Position numbers and translations under genes: made by a program. A DNA stretch of 64,000 nucleotides from Pseudoalteromonas shioyasakiensis (GTDB lineage Bacteria > Pseudomonadota > Gammaproteobacteria > Enterobacterales > Alteromonadaceae): assembly GCF_019134595.1 (NCBI RefSeq), contig NZ_CP077770.1:702001-766000 (forward strand), in the 5' to 3' direction. Numbering within the stretch: position 1 is the stretch's first letter; each line of letters starts with the position of its first letter. The notes below the pieces were generated by a model. The model did no database searches. It saw nothing but the letters and a program-made list of their open reading frames with translations, and was not told the origin of the DNA. Positions 27,533 through 36,299 of this stretch are shown here, piece after piece.

Positions 27533-29053
27533 ATGGATACTGAGATAGAATTGAAGTTTTTGGTGTCAGATGCCGTTGTTCCACTGATCCCCGCATTAAT
27601 TACCCAATTTGCAAAAACCGTTACCAATAAACCGTCACGCAACTTACAAAATGCTTATTACGACACGCCAAGCCGAGAGTTACGTGCTTTAGATATTGGC
27701 CTTCGTACTCGCTGTTGTGATGGTGAGTGTGAGCAAACCATCAAGCTTGCTGGCGAAGTGGTTGGCGGCTTACATCAACGCCCAGAATACAATTTACCAC
27801 TGTCAGGTAACCGCCCTGATTTACTCGCATTTGATGCTGCTATTTGGCCGCATGGCATGCAAGTGTCTGGTATTGCAGAAAACCTATACCCAATTTTTAG
27901 CACTAACTTTATACGCCGTACTTGGTTAATCGAAACCGAAAATGGCGCAAAAATTGAAGTGGTATTAGATAAAGGTGAAGTTGCTGCGTCGGGTCAGGTT
28001 GAGCCAATCTCTGAACTTGAAATCGAACTGATTGAAGGTAGTCGCAATGAGTTGTTTGCTCTGGCAGATAAGCTGGTTAGTGAAAGCCATGTTCGCTTAG
28101 GGCTTTATTCTAAAGCTGCTCGAGGTTATCGTCTTGCAGATGACAAACCATTAAAAGCAAGCAAGTCAATTGGCTTTGTGCCACTAAAACGCGGCGCAAC
28201 CCAAGAACAAGCTTTAATAGAAAGCATCAACTACGCGATTCGCTTTGTACAAAAACATGAAGCCTGCTATTTCATTAAACCAAGTCTAAAAACCCTTAAG
28301 CGTGTCACCGACGGTATTCGTTTAATTCGCCATACATTTTGGCTGTTTGACGATATTGTTAGTAAAGACGATACCGACTCATTGCGAACAGAGTTAAAGT
28401 GGTTACTAAGCGAATTAGCGTGGGTTGAAAATGCAATTCAGCTAAAAACCTACACATCTAAGCGCCACGCGTACTACAAAAAAATCAACAGTGCGCCTGA
28501 GCTCACACAAGTTATTGATGACTTAAAAGAGCTTCAGCCAAGCATTGATGATATTGAAACTCTTTTTCATAGCACCCGATACAACCGCTTATTATTACAA
28601 TTAACAACCTGGTTAATTGAAAAACAATGGCGCAAATCATGGGGGCAAGCTGAGTTTCAGGCAGCAGAAAAACCAGTTGCTGATATTGCTAAACGTTTAT
28701 TTGCTAAAGATTGGCACGACATGCACGAGCTTATTCCTGAGCAGCAAGTGTTTACAGATAAAGACTATTTGGCACTACGCACCCGCCTTGAAAACTCATT
28801 ACTCAGCGGCAACTGCTTAGGCGCTTTGTTCGATAAAGAAGATCGAAATGAGTTCCGTATGCCGTGGGTTGATATCTCTCATGGTATTTATGAGTTAAGC
28901 ACCCTTGAGTATTTAAAGCAGTTATGTGCAGGGCAAGACGACTTAGAGCTGACAAAAATTCAATCATGGCTTGATCAAAAGTCAGAGTTTTTGGTTAGTG
29001 CGATGGAGCAAAGTCGCCACGCGTCATTTAATACAGACCCTTATTGGTTTTAA
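27533..29053 (+). CDS. ygiF: CYTH-CHAD inorganic triphosphatase
   Basis: 506 residues from ATG 27533, chosen because the family begins M-x-x-E-I-E-L-K-F. An N-terminal CYTH domain (about 1-200) has the E-x-E-x-K motif (EIELKF), NAYYDTP, GLRTRC, TIKLAG and ELEIELIEG, which line the metal and phosphate tunnel. The C-terminal CHAD domain (about 210-500) is helical, with conserved His and Lys/Arg. The E. coli homologue hydrolyses tripolyphosphate. Cytosolic. A START-domain gene follows four bases later. Confidence 0.92.
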   Translation: MDTEIELKFLVSDAVVPLIPALITQFAKTVTNKPSRNLQNAYYDTPSRELRALDIGLRTRCCDGECEQTIKLAGEVVGGLHQRPEYNLPLSGNRPDLLAFDAAIWPHGMQVSGIAENLYPIFSTNFIRRTWLIETENGAKIEVVLDKGEVAASGQVEPISELEIELIEGSRNELFALADKLVSESHVRLGLYSKAARGYRLADDKPLKASKSIGFVPLKRGATQEQALIESINYAIRFVQKHEACYFIKPSLKTLKRVTDGIRLIRHTFWLFDDIVSKDDTDSLRTELKWLLSELAWVENAIQLKTYTSKRHAYYKKINSAPELTQVIDDLKELQPSIDDIETLFHSTRYNRLLLQLTTWLIEKQWRKSWGQAEFQAAEKPVADIAKRLFAKDWHDMHELIPEQQVFTDKDYLALRTRLENSLLSGNCLGALFDKEDRNEFRMPWVDISHGIYELSTLEYLKQLCAGQDDLELTKIQSWLDQKSEFLVSAMEQSRHASFNTDPYWF

Positions 29054-29057
29054 ATAA

Positions 29058-29699
29058 ATGCACTTTTGCCTATGGATAGGGTTAGCATGTTTGAGTCTCT
29101 CGGCAGTAGCTAACCCTATTGAATGGCAATCCTATAAACAGCAAGACGGCATAAAGGTTAGCTATAAAAAGCATGAAACCGGCATTATAGAAATTAATGC
29201 TTCTGTGCTGGTAAAAAATGCCAAGGCCAGTGATTTTATGGCATTACTCAGTGATACTGACAACGCCGCAAACTGGCTCGAAAATGTCAAAAGCGTGACG
29301 CTAATGGAGCGCTTAAGCCCCTCAGAAACCCTTGTTTATACCCACTTTAACTCGCCTTGGCCGGTATCAGACCGAGATTTAGTAAGTTACTCTTGTTATC
29401 GCGCTTTAGATGAACACACAACCGAACTACAAATCAAAAGCCAACCTTATGCAAAAGCCGAAGCCTCTGGCGTTGTGCGTATTAAAGACCTCACCGCTTA
29501 TTGGCGTTTAGAACAGCAACAAAGTAATTTGTTGGTTAGCCATCAAGCCTATGCTGATCCAAGTGGTTCAATTCCACATTGGTTAAGTAACAAGGTATCG
29601 CTAAAAAGTGTTTATAAAACACTACAAGCACTGAGAGAACAATTAACTAACAATCAGTTTTCCCGTACTAACACCAGCAGCATTCCAGGTGATTGCTAG
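29058..29699 (+). CDS. Secreted START-domain protein
   Basis: 213 residues with a short signal peptide (to about residue 18, SAVANP). The rest is a START/SRPBCC-like lipid-binding fold: YKQQDGIKVSYKKHETG, DTDNAANWLENVKSVTLMERL, FNSPWPVSDRDLVSYSC and the final helix KVSLKSVYKTLQALREQL. START proteins of this bacterial type are probably periplasmic and may bind a lipid. The four-base gap after ygiF suggests a common transcript, and dgkA follows in the same direction, but a functional link is only inferred. Confidence 0.85.
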   Translation: MHFCLWIGLACLSLSAVANPIEWQSYKQQDGIKVSYKKHETGIIEINASVLVKNAKASDFMALLSDTDNAANWLENVKSVTLMERLSPSETLVYTHFNSPWPVSDRDLVSYSCYRALDEHTTELQIKSQPYAKAEASGVVRIKDLTAYWRLEQQQSNLLVSHQAYADPSGSIPHWLSNKVSLKSVYKTLQALREQLTNNQFSRTNTSSIPGDC

Positions 29700-29778
29700 G
29701 GTTTAATCAAGCGTCTTTGGGTGACAGAGTAAGAATTTATCATTATGATCAGGTGAATTCTGAGCGGGTAGGTAAAAA

Positions 29779-30183
29779 ATGAAAGAACCAAAAATTCCCC
29801 TAGTTAATAAGCCAAATGGTATTGGCTTTGGGCGTATTTTAAAAGCAACCAAGTGTTCTATTAAAGGCTTTAAAGCGGCATTTAAAGAAGAGTCGGCATT
29901 TCGCTCTGAAATCTATTTAGGGGTGTGCTTATTACCCTTGTCAGTGGTTCTTGCGCAGTCATTAAATCATTGGTTAGTGCTGTTTATTCCTTACTTATTA
30001 TTATTAATTGTTGAGTTACTGAACTCGTCGATAGAAGCGCTCACTGACCGAGTAGGGATTGAATATCATGTATTATCGGGGCGAGCTAAAGATATGGCTT
30101 CTGCGGCAGTGACATTGAGCTTGCTAATTCTTGCTTTGGTATGGGGTGTAGCCGTTTACGAAAAGATAGTGAGTTACCTTTAA
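29779..30183 (+). CDS. dgkA: Diacylglycerol kinase
   Basis: Integral inner-membrane enzyme that phosphorylates diacylglycerol, recycling the product of membrane-derived glucan synthesis. 134 residues, with a short N-terminal tail before the conserved RILKATKCSIKGFKAAFKEESAFRSE. Three membrane helices; the active-site signature VELLNSSIEALTDR and SGRAKDMASAAV is intact, including Glu of ELLNSSIE and Asp of KDMASAA. Followed by a strong bidirectional terminator shared with metK. Confidence 0.95.
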   Translation: MKEPKIPLVNKPNGIGFGRILKATKCSIKGFKAAFKEESAFRSEIYLGVCLLPLSVVLAQSLNHWLVLFIPYLLLLIVELLNSSIEALTDRVGIEYHVLSGRAKDMASAAVTLSLLILALVWGVAVYEKIVSYL

Positions 30184-30192
30184 ATCAGACAC

Positions 30193-30219
30193 AAAAAAAG
30201 CGCCAAAAGGCGCTTTTTT
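30193..30219. terminator. Bidirectional terminator between dgkA and metK
   Basis: AAAAAAGCGCC, loop AAAA, GGCGCTTTTTT: ten or more pairs with A and T runs on both flanks, for dgkA on + and metK on -. Confidence 0.9.
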
Positions 30220-30235
30220 CATTTTATTAAACCTA

Positions 30236-31387
30236 TTACAGGCCAGCAGCTGCGCGAAGTGCGTCTGCTTTGTCTGTACGCTCCCAAGGGAACTCATCAC
30301 GACCGAAGTGACCATAAGCCGCAGTCGGTTGATAGATAGGACGCTCAAGATCAAGCATTTGGATTAAGCCGTAAGGGCGTAGGTCGAAGTGCTCACGTAC
30401 TAATTCGATTAGACGCGCTTCATCTAATTTACCTGTACCAAATGTCTCGATGCTGATAGATGTTGGCTCTGCAACACCGATAGCGTAAGAAACTTGTAGC
30501 TCACATTTGTCAGCAAGGCCAGCAGCAACCACGTTTTTAGCAACGTAACGAGCAGCATATGCAGCTGAACGGTCAACTTTTGATGGATCTTTACCAGAGA
30601 AAGCACCACCACCGTGACGAGCCATACCACCGTATGTATCAACGATGATTTTACGACCTGTAAGACCACAGTCACCCATTGGGCCACCGATTACGAAACG
30701 GCCAGTTGGGTTGATGAAGAACTTAGTTGCGCTTGAGATTAGCTCAGCAGGAAGAACCGGCTTAATGATCGTTTCCATTACCGCTTCAACTAAGTCGTTT
30801 TGTGAGATTGAATCACAGTGTTGAGTTGAAAGAACAACTGCATCAATACCAACAGGCTTGCCATTTTCATATGCAAACGTTACTTGAGATTTTGCATCTG
30901 GGCGTAACCAGTTAAGCTCACCGCTTTTACGAACTTCAGCTTGGCGCTGAACTAGACGGTGTGAGTAAGTGATTGGTGCAGGCATTAAAACGTCAGTTTC
31001 ATTACATGCATAACCGAACATTAGACCTTGGTCACCAGCACCTTGCTCTTCTGGGCGAGCACGGTCAACACCTTGGTTGATGTCTGGAGATTGTTTACCG
31101 ATAGTGTTTAGGATTGCACAAGAGTCAGCATCGAAACCCATGTCTGAGTGCGTGTAACCGATTTCACGTACTGTTTTACGTGTGATTTCTTCGATATCAA
31201 CCCAAGCGCTAGTTGTGATTTCACCACCAACCATCACCATACCGGTCTTAACGTAAGTCTCACATGCAACACGGGCATGAGAATCTTGCTCAAGGATAGC
31301 ATCTAGAACCGCGTCAGAGATTTGGTCCGCGATTTTATCCGGATGACCTTCAGAAACAGATTCAGAAGTAAATAAATGTTTTGCCAT
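30236..31387 (-). CDS. metK: S-adenosylmethionine synthetase
   Basis: Makes S-adenosylmethionine from methionine and ATP. 383 residues from ATG 31387, where the family begins [22 protein letters not shown]; an upstream start at 31402 would add five poor residues. Signatures seen: [33 protein letters not shown] segment ([15 protein letters not shown]), [19 protein letters not shown], and the C-terminal TAAYGHFGR. Cytosolic tetramer in the family. Upstream on the minus strand is a perfect MetJ-type met box (31498-31505), suggesting control by methionine supply. Confidence 0.97.
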   Translation of the reverse strand: MAKHLFTSESVSEGHPDKIADQISDAVLDAILEQDSHARVACETYVKTGMVMVGGEITTSAWVDIEEITRKTVREIGYTHSDMGFDADSCAILNTIGKQSPDINQGVDRARPEEQGAGDQGLMFGYACNETDVLMPAPITYSHRLVQRQAEVRKSGELNWLRPDAKSQVTFAYENGKPVGIDAVVLSTQHCDSISQNDLVEAVMETIIKPVLPAELISSATKFFINPTGRFVIGGPMGDCGLTGRKIIVDTYGGMARHGGGAFSGKDPSKVDRSAAYAARYVAKNVVAAGLADKCELQVSYAIGVAEPTSISIETFGTGKLDEARLIELVREHFDLRPYGLIQMLDLERPIYQPTAAYGHFGRDEFPWERTDKADALRAAAGL

Positions 31388-31489
31388 TGTATTTCTGCTC
31401 ACAAATATTGCGCTTCACAAACGTCGGTAATAGCGCTAAAAAATTAAGGGGCGTATTTTATCTAAAACAAATATGTTTGCATAGTAATT

Positions 31490-31505
31490 TTACGCCTAGA
31501 CGTCT
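31490..31505 (-). promoter_or_regulatory. Putative MetJ operator upstream of metK
   Basis: AGACGTCT at 31498-31505 is a perfect met box. The adjacent eight bases (TTACGCCT) match at five of eight positions, giving a possible tandem pair as MetJ requires. It lies about 110 bp before the metK start; a weaker copy (AAACGTCG) is at 31419-31426. Confidence 0.5.
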
Positions 31506-31653
31506 ATTTAAAATTACTAATAACGTATTGTTCTTAATAAACGCCCATAATTGGTGCATTTAATGCGGATTTTTAATTGCACTGTACCCTTACAATAAGT
31601 AAGAATGGGGCTTCATAAACAACCAGCGCAAATACATAAAGGTAGGAGAATTC

Positions 31654-33645
31654 ATGCCATCACGCAAAGAACTTGCAAATGCTATTCGCGTCTTATCAAT
31701 GGACGCAGTACAACAGGCCAAATCTGGTCACCCTGGCGCCCCTATGGGCATGGCAGATATCGCAGAAGTACTATGGCGCGATTATCTAAAGCACAATCCA
31801 ACGAATCCAGAGTGGGCAGACCGAGATCGATTTATTCTTTCGAATGGCCACGGTTCAATGCTGATCTATTCTCTACTGCACCTAAGTGGCTATGACTTAC
31901 CATTAGATGAAATTAAAAATTTCCGTCAAATGCACTCAAAAACACCAGGTCACCCAGAGTATGGGTATGCACCAGGTATTGAGACTACTACGGGTCCATT
32001 AGGTCAAGGGATCACAAATGCAGTGGGCATGGCAATTGCCGAAAAAGCGCTAGCTGCACAGTTTAACCGTGAAGGCCACGATATTGTTGACCACTTCACG
32101 TATGCATTCATGGGTGATGGCTGTTTAATGGAAGGTATTTCACACGAAGCCTGTTCATTAGCCGGTACATTAGGCCTAGGTAAACTAGTTGCGTTTTGGG
32201 ATGACAATGGCATCTCAATTGATGGTGAAGTAGAAGGTTGGTTCAGCGATGACACACCAGCGCGCTTCAAAGCATACGGCTGGCACGTAGTAAGTGATGT
32301 TGATGGTCATAACCCTGATGCAATTCGCGCCGCTATCGAAGAAGCGCGTAGCATCACTGATAAGCCATCATTAATTTGTTGTAAAACAGTGATTGGTTAC
32401 GGTTCACCTAACAAATCAGGTAGCCATGACTGTCACGGTGCGCCACTAGGTGAAGACGAAATTAAAGCATCTCGTGAGTTCCTAGGTTGGACTGGCGATG
32501 CATTTGAAATCCCTGCTGATATCTACAGCGAGTGGGATGGCAAAGAAAAAGGTAAGCAACTAGAAGCAAGCTGGGACGAAAAGTTTGCAGCGTACGCAAG
32601 TGCACACCCTGAACTTGCTGCTGAGTTTAAACGCCGTACAAATGGTGAGTTACCAGCTGATTGGGCTGAAAAGTCACAAGCTTACATCGAAGGCCTACAA
32701 GCAAACCCAGCAAACCCAGCAACACGTAAAGCATCACAAAATGCATTAAACGCGTTTGGCCCGTTACTACCAGAATTCATGGGTGGCTCTGCTGACCTTG
32801 CTGGTTCTAACTTAACACTTTGGGATGGCTCAAAAGGCCTAGAAGCAAACGATGCAAGTGGTAACTACATTTTCTACGGTGTACGTGAATTTGGTATGTC
32901 AGCGATTATGAATGGTATTGCATTGCACAAAGGCTTTATTCCTTACGGTGCTACATTCTTAATGTTCATGGAATACGCACGTAACGCAGTACGTATGGCG
33001 GCATTAATGAAGCAGCCAAGCATCTTCGTTTACACACACGATTCAATTGGTCTAGGTGAAGATGGCCCAACGCACCAACCGGTAGAGCAAATCGCAAGCA
33101 TGCGTTTAACGCCTAACCTAGTGAACTGGCGTCCATGTGACCAAGTTGAGTCAGCGATTGCATGGCAACAAGCAATTGAGCGTAAAGATGGCCCAACGTC
33201 ACTCATTTTCACTCGTCAAGGCCTTGAGCAACAAGCGCGTACTGCACAGCAGTTAGCCGATGTGAAAAAAGGTGGTTACGTACTTAGCTGTGACGGTGAG
33301 CCAGAGCTTATCCTTATTGCAACAGGTTCTGAAGTACAGCTTGCACAAGATGCCGCTGCAGAACTTCGTTCACAAGGTAAAAAAGTACGTGTGGTGTCTA
33401 TGCCTTCAACTGATTTATTTGATGAGCAAGACGCTGCGTATAAAGAAAGCGTATTACCTGCAAGCGTTACACGCCGCGTAGCAATCGAAGCGGGCATCGC
33501 AGACTACTGGTATAAATATGTAGGCCTAAATGGCGCAGTAGTTGGTATGACGACATTCGGTGAGTCAGCACCTGCAGGCGAGCTATTCAAGCACTTTGGT
33601 TTCACTGTTGAAAACATCGTAAACAAAGCAAACGCCTTGTTCTAA
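31654..33645 (+). CDS. tkt: Transketolase
   Basis: Moves two-carbon units between sugar phosphates in the pentose phosphate pathway, using thiamine diphosphate. 663 residues, normal for TktA/B. TAGGAG precedes the ATG. Recognisable blocks: [53 protein letters not shown], the cofactor site [14 protein letters not shown] with [25 protein letters not shown] with the catalytic Glu, and [17 protein letters not shown]. Divergent from metK, ended by a strong terminator. The calvin-type genes epd and pgk, often next to tkt in enterobacteria, are absent. Confidence 0.97.
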   Translation: MPSRKELANAIRVLSMDAVQQAKSGHPGAPMGMADIAEVLWRDYLKHNPTNPEWADRDRFILSNGHGSMLIYSLLHLSGYDLPLDEIKNFRQMHSKTPGHPEYGYAPGIETTTGPLGQGITNAVGMAIAEKALAAQFNREGHDIVDHFTYAFMGDGCLMEGISHEACSLAGTLGLGKLVAFWDDNGISIDGEVEGWFSDDTPARFKAYGWHVVSDVDGHNPDAIRAAIEEARSITDKPSLICCKTVIGYGSPNKSGSHDCHGAPLGEDEIKASREFLGWTGDAFEIPADIYSEWDGKEKGKQLEASWDEKFAAYASAHPELAAEFKRRTNGELPADWAEKSQAYIEGLQANPANPATRKASQNALNAFGPLLPEFMGGSADLAGSNLTLWDGSKGLEANDASGNYIFYGVREFGMSAIMNGIALHKGFIPYGATFLMFMEYARNAVRMAALMKQPSIFVYTHDSIGLGEDGPTHQPVEQIASMRLTPNLVNWRPCDQVESAIAWQQAIERKDGPTSLIFTRQGLEQQARTAQQLADVKKGGYVLSCDGEPELILIATGSEVQLAQDAAAELRSQGKKVRVVSMPSTDLFDEQDAAYKESVLPASVTRRVAIEAGIADYWYKYVGLNGAVVGMTTFGESAPAGELFKHFGFTVENIVNKANALF

Positions 33646-33663
33646 GCTTTAGCCGCTAAAACT

Positions 33664-33701
33664 TAAAAGCCCGCCCTGTTAGCTACAGCGCGGGTTTTTT
33701 T
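33664..33701 (+). terminator. Terminator of tkt
   Basis: AAAAGCCCGC-CCTGT, loop TAGCT, ACAG-CGCGGGTTTTTTT, 20 bases after the tkt stop. Confidence 0.85.
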
Positions 33702-33711
33702 GTGTTTGACT

Positions 33712-33745
33712 GGTAGGTTGGGTAGAACGGAGTGAAACCCAACAC
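33712..33745. repeat. GTTGGGT...ACCCAAC palindromic intergenic repeat
   Basis: GTTGGGT at 33717-33723 and ACCCAAC at 33737-33743 form a seven-base inverted repeat within GGTAGGTTGGGTAGAACGG and the following text. This type of short palindrome (GTAGGTTGGGT ... ACCCAAC) is found repeated between genes in many bacterial genomes. Confidence 0.65.
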
Positions 33746-33750
33746 ATTCG

Positions 33751-33776
33751 CAGCTGTCAGCCATCAGTTTTAAAAC
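33751..33776. repeat. CAGCTGTCAGCCATCAG degenerate repeat
   Basis: CAGCTGTCAGCCATCAGTTT followed by TAAAAC, of the same family as 38201-38235 and 34555-34584 (AGCTGTCAGC / CTGACAGCTT). Confidence 0.55.
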
Positions 33777-33895
33777 CCACCTCACCGTAGGCGTGAAATT
33801 TATTTCGCGTGAAAAGTTATGCTTTTTGGTTGAATACTTGAAGTCAAATTTGTTTAAGATAAAGTGAGATACAAACGAGCGGTAATGCTTTTGTG

Positions 33896-34279
33896 TTACT
33901 TTTTATTAAGCCAGTAGTTTAAGCGTGTTTCAGGATTTTCAAGAACGGATTTACATATCAAACCATATTTCTCGATTAGAATTGCAGAATTGGAAAAGTT
34001 ACTGCCTGTTTCTTCTACTAATTGTTGATAACTTAACTTTACACGAGACTTTGTGACTTTTTTATTTGAAAGCATTACTGCACCCTCAAAGGCTAATATT
34101 CCCATTCTAGTCAGCTGAGAACTATCAGAGTCACTGGCTTCAAGGCCTTTGGCCATGAATAGATAATATGCTGCACAAGTGGCATAGTCTGATGATAAAT
34201 TTGCTATGGCTCTTTCTGAAGAATAAGCGTGTGACAAAACGCTGAATGTGCACAAACAGATTGTAAGCAATTTTTTCAT
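33896..34279 (-). CDS. Small exported protein of unknown function
   Basis: 127 residues from ATG 34279, which has GGTGA seven bases upstream and opens a clean signal peptide (MKKLLTICLCTFSVLSHA); a start at 34321 would bury this signal behind 14 residues. The mature protein is mostly helical, with SSDYATCAAYYLFMAKGLE and a second cysteine in LICKSVLENPETRLNYWLNK, which could pair with the first. AT-rich compared with tkt and metK. Proteins with a Y-A-T-C-A-A-Y-Y start occur as hypotheticals in accessory regions; I know no function. No obvious terminator. It sits in the most repeat-rich part of the window. Confidence 0.62.
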   Translation of the reverse strand: MKKLLTICLCTFSVLSHAYSSERAIANLSSDYATCAAYYLFMAKGLEASDSDSSQLTRMGILAFEGAVMLSNKKVTKSRVKLSYQQLVEETGSNFSNSAILIEKYGLICKSVLENPETRLNYWLNKK

Positions 34280-34677
34280 TATTTCACCAATTATTATGAT
34301 AGCTTTTCTAGCAAAATTCACAGTTTTCTGCTTGATTGAAAATTTATCGATAAAAGATTTAGTTTCAGAAAGTTAGTCCATTTTAAATTAAAATCAACGT
34401 CTAACACTTAAAATATCTTAAGAGTGACCCCTTTTAATTTGTTAAGAGGGAAACAAGTGTTATTCAAATGAACCTATTGCGATTGAAGAGCCAGTAAACC
34501 ATTACCACACTCTGTCGCGCTAAAGCACGACCTAGCACAATTGCACGAGCTGCTCAAAACTGACAGCTTATGGCTTAAAGCTAACCCGACTTGATTATTT
34601 CTCACCCAGCTCCCCTTGAATGCTAAACCGACAACTGGCACTGTCTGTAGCTTAATAACAAAACAATAGGAGTGAGG
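34280..34677. other. 398-bp gap: degenerate repeat, no gene recognised
   Basis: AT-rich at the left, more balanced at the right. Contains GAGTGACCCC at about 34422-34431, a short motif reminiscent of transposon ends but without an element, and a degenerate repeat (AAAACTGACAGCTTATGG, then CTTAAAGCT) at 34555-34584. The right end carries the ppnP ribosome-binding site. No frame longer than about 40 codons with a good start was noticed. Confidence 0.5.
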
Positions 34678-34989
34678 ATGTCTCAGTTTGATAATGTAAG
34701 TGTGCTGAAAAAAGCCAATGTGTATTTTGACGGTAAAGTGTCTAGCCGTACTGTGGTATTTGCTGATGGCAGCACGAAGACGTTAGGCTTTATGCAACCG
34801 GGTGAGTTTGAGTTTGCTACGAGCAAAAAAGAGTTGATGGAGCTTAACGGTGGCAGTTGGCAAGTGCTTTTACCCGGTGAGAGCGAATGGCAAACAATGC
34901 AAGCTGGAGAGTCATTTACCGTTGATGCAAATGTTACCTTTCTAGTAAAGGTCAGCGAGTTTGCTGATTACTGTTGTTCGTATAGTTAA
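34678..34989 (+). CDS. ppnP: Pyrimidine/purine nucleoside phosphorylase PpnP (YaiE)
   Basis: 103 residues from ATG 34678, preceded by AGGAGTGAGG; an in-frame start at 34672 lies inside that site. A single cupin-type domain: [35 protein letters not shown], then [23 protein letters not shown] and [15 protein letters not shown]. The E. coli homologue splits several nucleosides with phosphate. Cytosolic, stand-alone gene with its own terminator. The role in this organism, probably nucleoside salvage, is by family. Confidence 0.93.
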   Translation: MSQFDNVSVLKKANVYFDGKVSSRTVVFADGSTKTLGFMQPGEFEFATSKKELMELNGGSWQVLLPGESEWQTMQAGESFTVDANVTFLVKVSEFADYCCSYS

Positions 34990-35011
34990 TGAGCAGTTGT
35001 TAACCTCTCTG

Positions 35012-35037
35012 AAAAGCCCGTGTGATGCGGGCTTTTG
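35012..35037 (+). terminator. Terminator of ppnP
   Basis: AAAAGCCCG, loop TGTGAT, GCGGGCTTTT, 22 bases after the ppnP stop. Confidence 0.82.
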
Positions 35038-35056
35038 CATATTTTATCCGCAACGC

Positions 35057-35070
35057 ATGATCTAAATCAT
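35057..35070 (+). promoter_or_regulatory. FNR-like dyad upstream of hpf
   Basis: ATGAT CTAA ATCAT is a perfect dyad close to the FNR/EtrA consensus TTGAT-N4-ATCAA, eight of ten positions matching. It lies about 100 bp before the hpf start. Function not shown. Confidence 0.3.
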
Positions 35071-35171
35071 CTGTGGTTACAATCAATTACTAATTATCTG
35101 CAATTTTCGCTTGTGTTAATTCAATTCGCCCCCAATACTAACTGTGAGGTAACAAGAAAAAAGGATACCCT

Positions 35172-35528
35172 ATGAAGATTAATATTTCTGGTCATCATGT
35201 TGACGTTACTGAGGCTGTTAGAGCTCATATCAACGAGAAGTTCTCGAAAATTGCTAGCCATTTTCCATCATTAATATCACTCGATATTATTCTTTCAAAA
35301 GAACACAATAAGTATCAGGCTGAGATTAGTACAACCTATGAAGGCGCACGTTTATCAGTAAAAGCTGAAGATGATGTGATGTACCCAGCTATCGCAGGTG
35401 CTGCAAAAAAACTTGATGCATCACTTAAACATCGTAAAGGGCAAATGAAAGCCAAACTACACGAAAAGCCGGTCAGTACTACACCGGAAATTGCCCACGA
35501 AATCATCCAGGAAATGAACCTGAACTAA
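35172..35528 (+). CDS. hpf: Ribosome hibernation-promoting factor (HPF/RaiA family)
   Basis: 118 residues. The N-terminal ~95 match the HPF/RaiA fold: INISGHHVDVTEAVRAHINEKFSKI, LDIILSKEHNKYQAEIS and EDDVMYPAIAGAAKKLDASLKHRKGQMK, which binds the small subunit at the mRNA channel in stationary phase. The tail of about 23 residues is longer than E. coli HPF (95) and shorter than long HPF, so it is closer in size to RaiA (113). AAGGAT precedes the ATG. Followed by two hairpins. Isolated gene; in E. coli hpf lies after rpoN, which is not here. Confidence 0.92.
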   Translation: MKINISGHHVDVTEAVRAHINEKFSKIASHFPSLISLDIILSKEHNKYQAEISTTYEGARLSVKAEDDVMYPAIAGAAKKLDASLKHRKGQMKAKLHEKPVSTTPEIAHEIIQEMNLN

Positions 35529-35537
35529 TTACAGAAC

Positions 35538-35608
35538 GCTAGCCTAAGCGGCTAGCCTTAAAACTAAATCTGAAAAAGCCAACCGTTGCGAAACGCTTGG
35601 CTTTTTTT
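35538..35608 (+). terminator. Tandem hairpins after hpf, second one a terminator
   Basis: GCTAGCC-TAAGC-GGCTAGC at about 35539-35557, then AAAAGCCAA, a nested CGTTGCGAAACG, TTGGCTTTTTTT at 35573-35607. The second has a strong T run. Confidence 0.85.
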
Positions 35609-35864
35609 GTTTTAATATATTTATGAAATGAAGCTAAATAATACCCCATTATCAAATCAAAGCACTTTTATAGTGATATTTTCGTGTATGAAGGTGAACT
35701 ATTAATTGTTTTCAACGATTTTCAAACTTGGCTAATTATCATAGACTGATTTTTATATTTTCACTTGTTTTAAGTTTGGTAGACCTATAAAGATAATAGA
35801 TCTAGTTTATTTGGATGGTGGTATGTGGCTTTACACTTTAATCTTATTTCAAAAAGGAGGTTTG
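35609..35864 (+). promoter_or_regulatory. AT-rich upstream region of the two-gene islet
   Basis: Very AT-rich; a TTGTTT with TATAAA about 15 bases later near 35765-35792 is a weak promoter candidate. An AAAAAGGAGG ribosome-binding site ends the region. No RNA gene seen. Confidence 0.3.
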
Positions 35865-36299
35865 ATGTACAAAGAAGTGTTAATTAATGTTTGTGGTATT
35901 GTTTTAGGAGGGGTTTTACTAAATTCCCTGAATGGAATAAGAAAAATACAGTTTAGAGGAGTTCCAAAATTAAAGGGGAGCTGGAAAGTATCATATTATG
36001 ATGGAGAAAATTATATCCATGAAGAGGATGTTCAAGTAAAACAGTTTGGTTCATCTATTCGTGGTAAAATAAAAGCTATAAATAGTAACACTATTTATAA
36101 ATTTAAAGGAAAAATAACAGAATCACGATATATTCAATTGTCATTCTATTGTACAGATAATGGAGTCGATGTTTTTGGTAGTGCTTTATACAAATTAGAT
36201 AGTTTAGCTCAATTAGCAGAAGGTGAAGTGATTACAAGTGCAAGGCACAATACACCAACAAGCAATAAAGCTAGAGTAGAGTTTTATAATCGATGGTGA
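35865..36299 (+). CDS. Membrane-anchored beta-rich protein, first gene of an AT-rich islet
   Basis: 144 residues from ATG 35865, with a perfect AAAAAGGAGG four bases upstream. One N-terminal membrane helix (VLINVCGIVLGGVLLNSL), then a beta-rich domain that starts PKLKGSWKVSYYDGENYIHEEDV. The G-x-W pattern at its start recalls lipocalin-like barrels and the beta-barrel of the Cap15 CBASS effector, which has two membrane helices; this one has one. The C-terminal part reads as strands (YIQLSFYC, VFGSALYK). Codon use is far more AT-rich than in neighbours (many AGA and ATA). Its stop overlaps the next start by seven bases. Function unknown. Confidence 0.66.
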   Translation: MYKEVLINVCGIVLGGVLLNSLNGIRKIQFRGVPKLKGSWKVSYYDGENYIHEEDVQVKQFGSSIRGKIKAINSNTIYKFKGKITESRYIQLSFYCTDNGVDVFGSALYKLDSLAQLAEGEVITSARHNTPTSNKARVEFYNRW

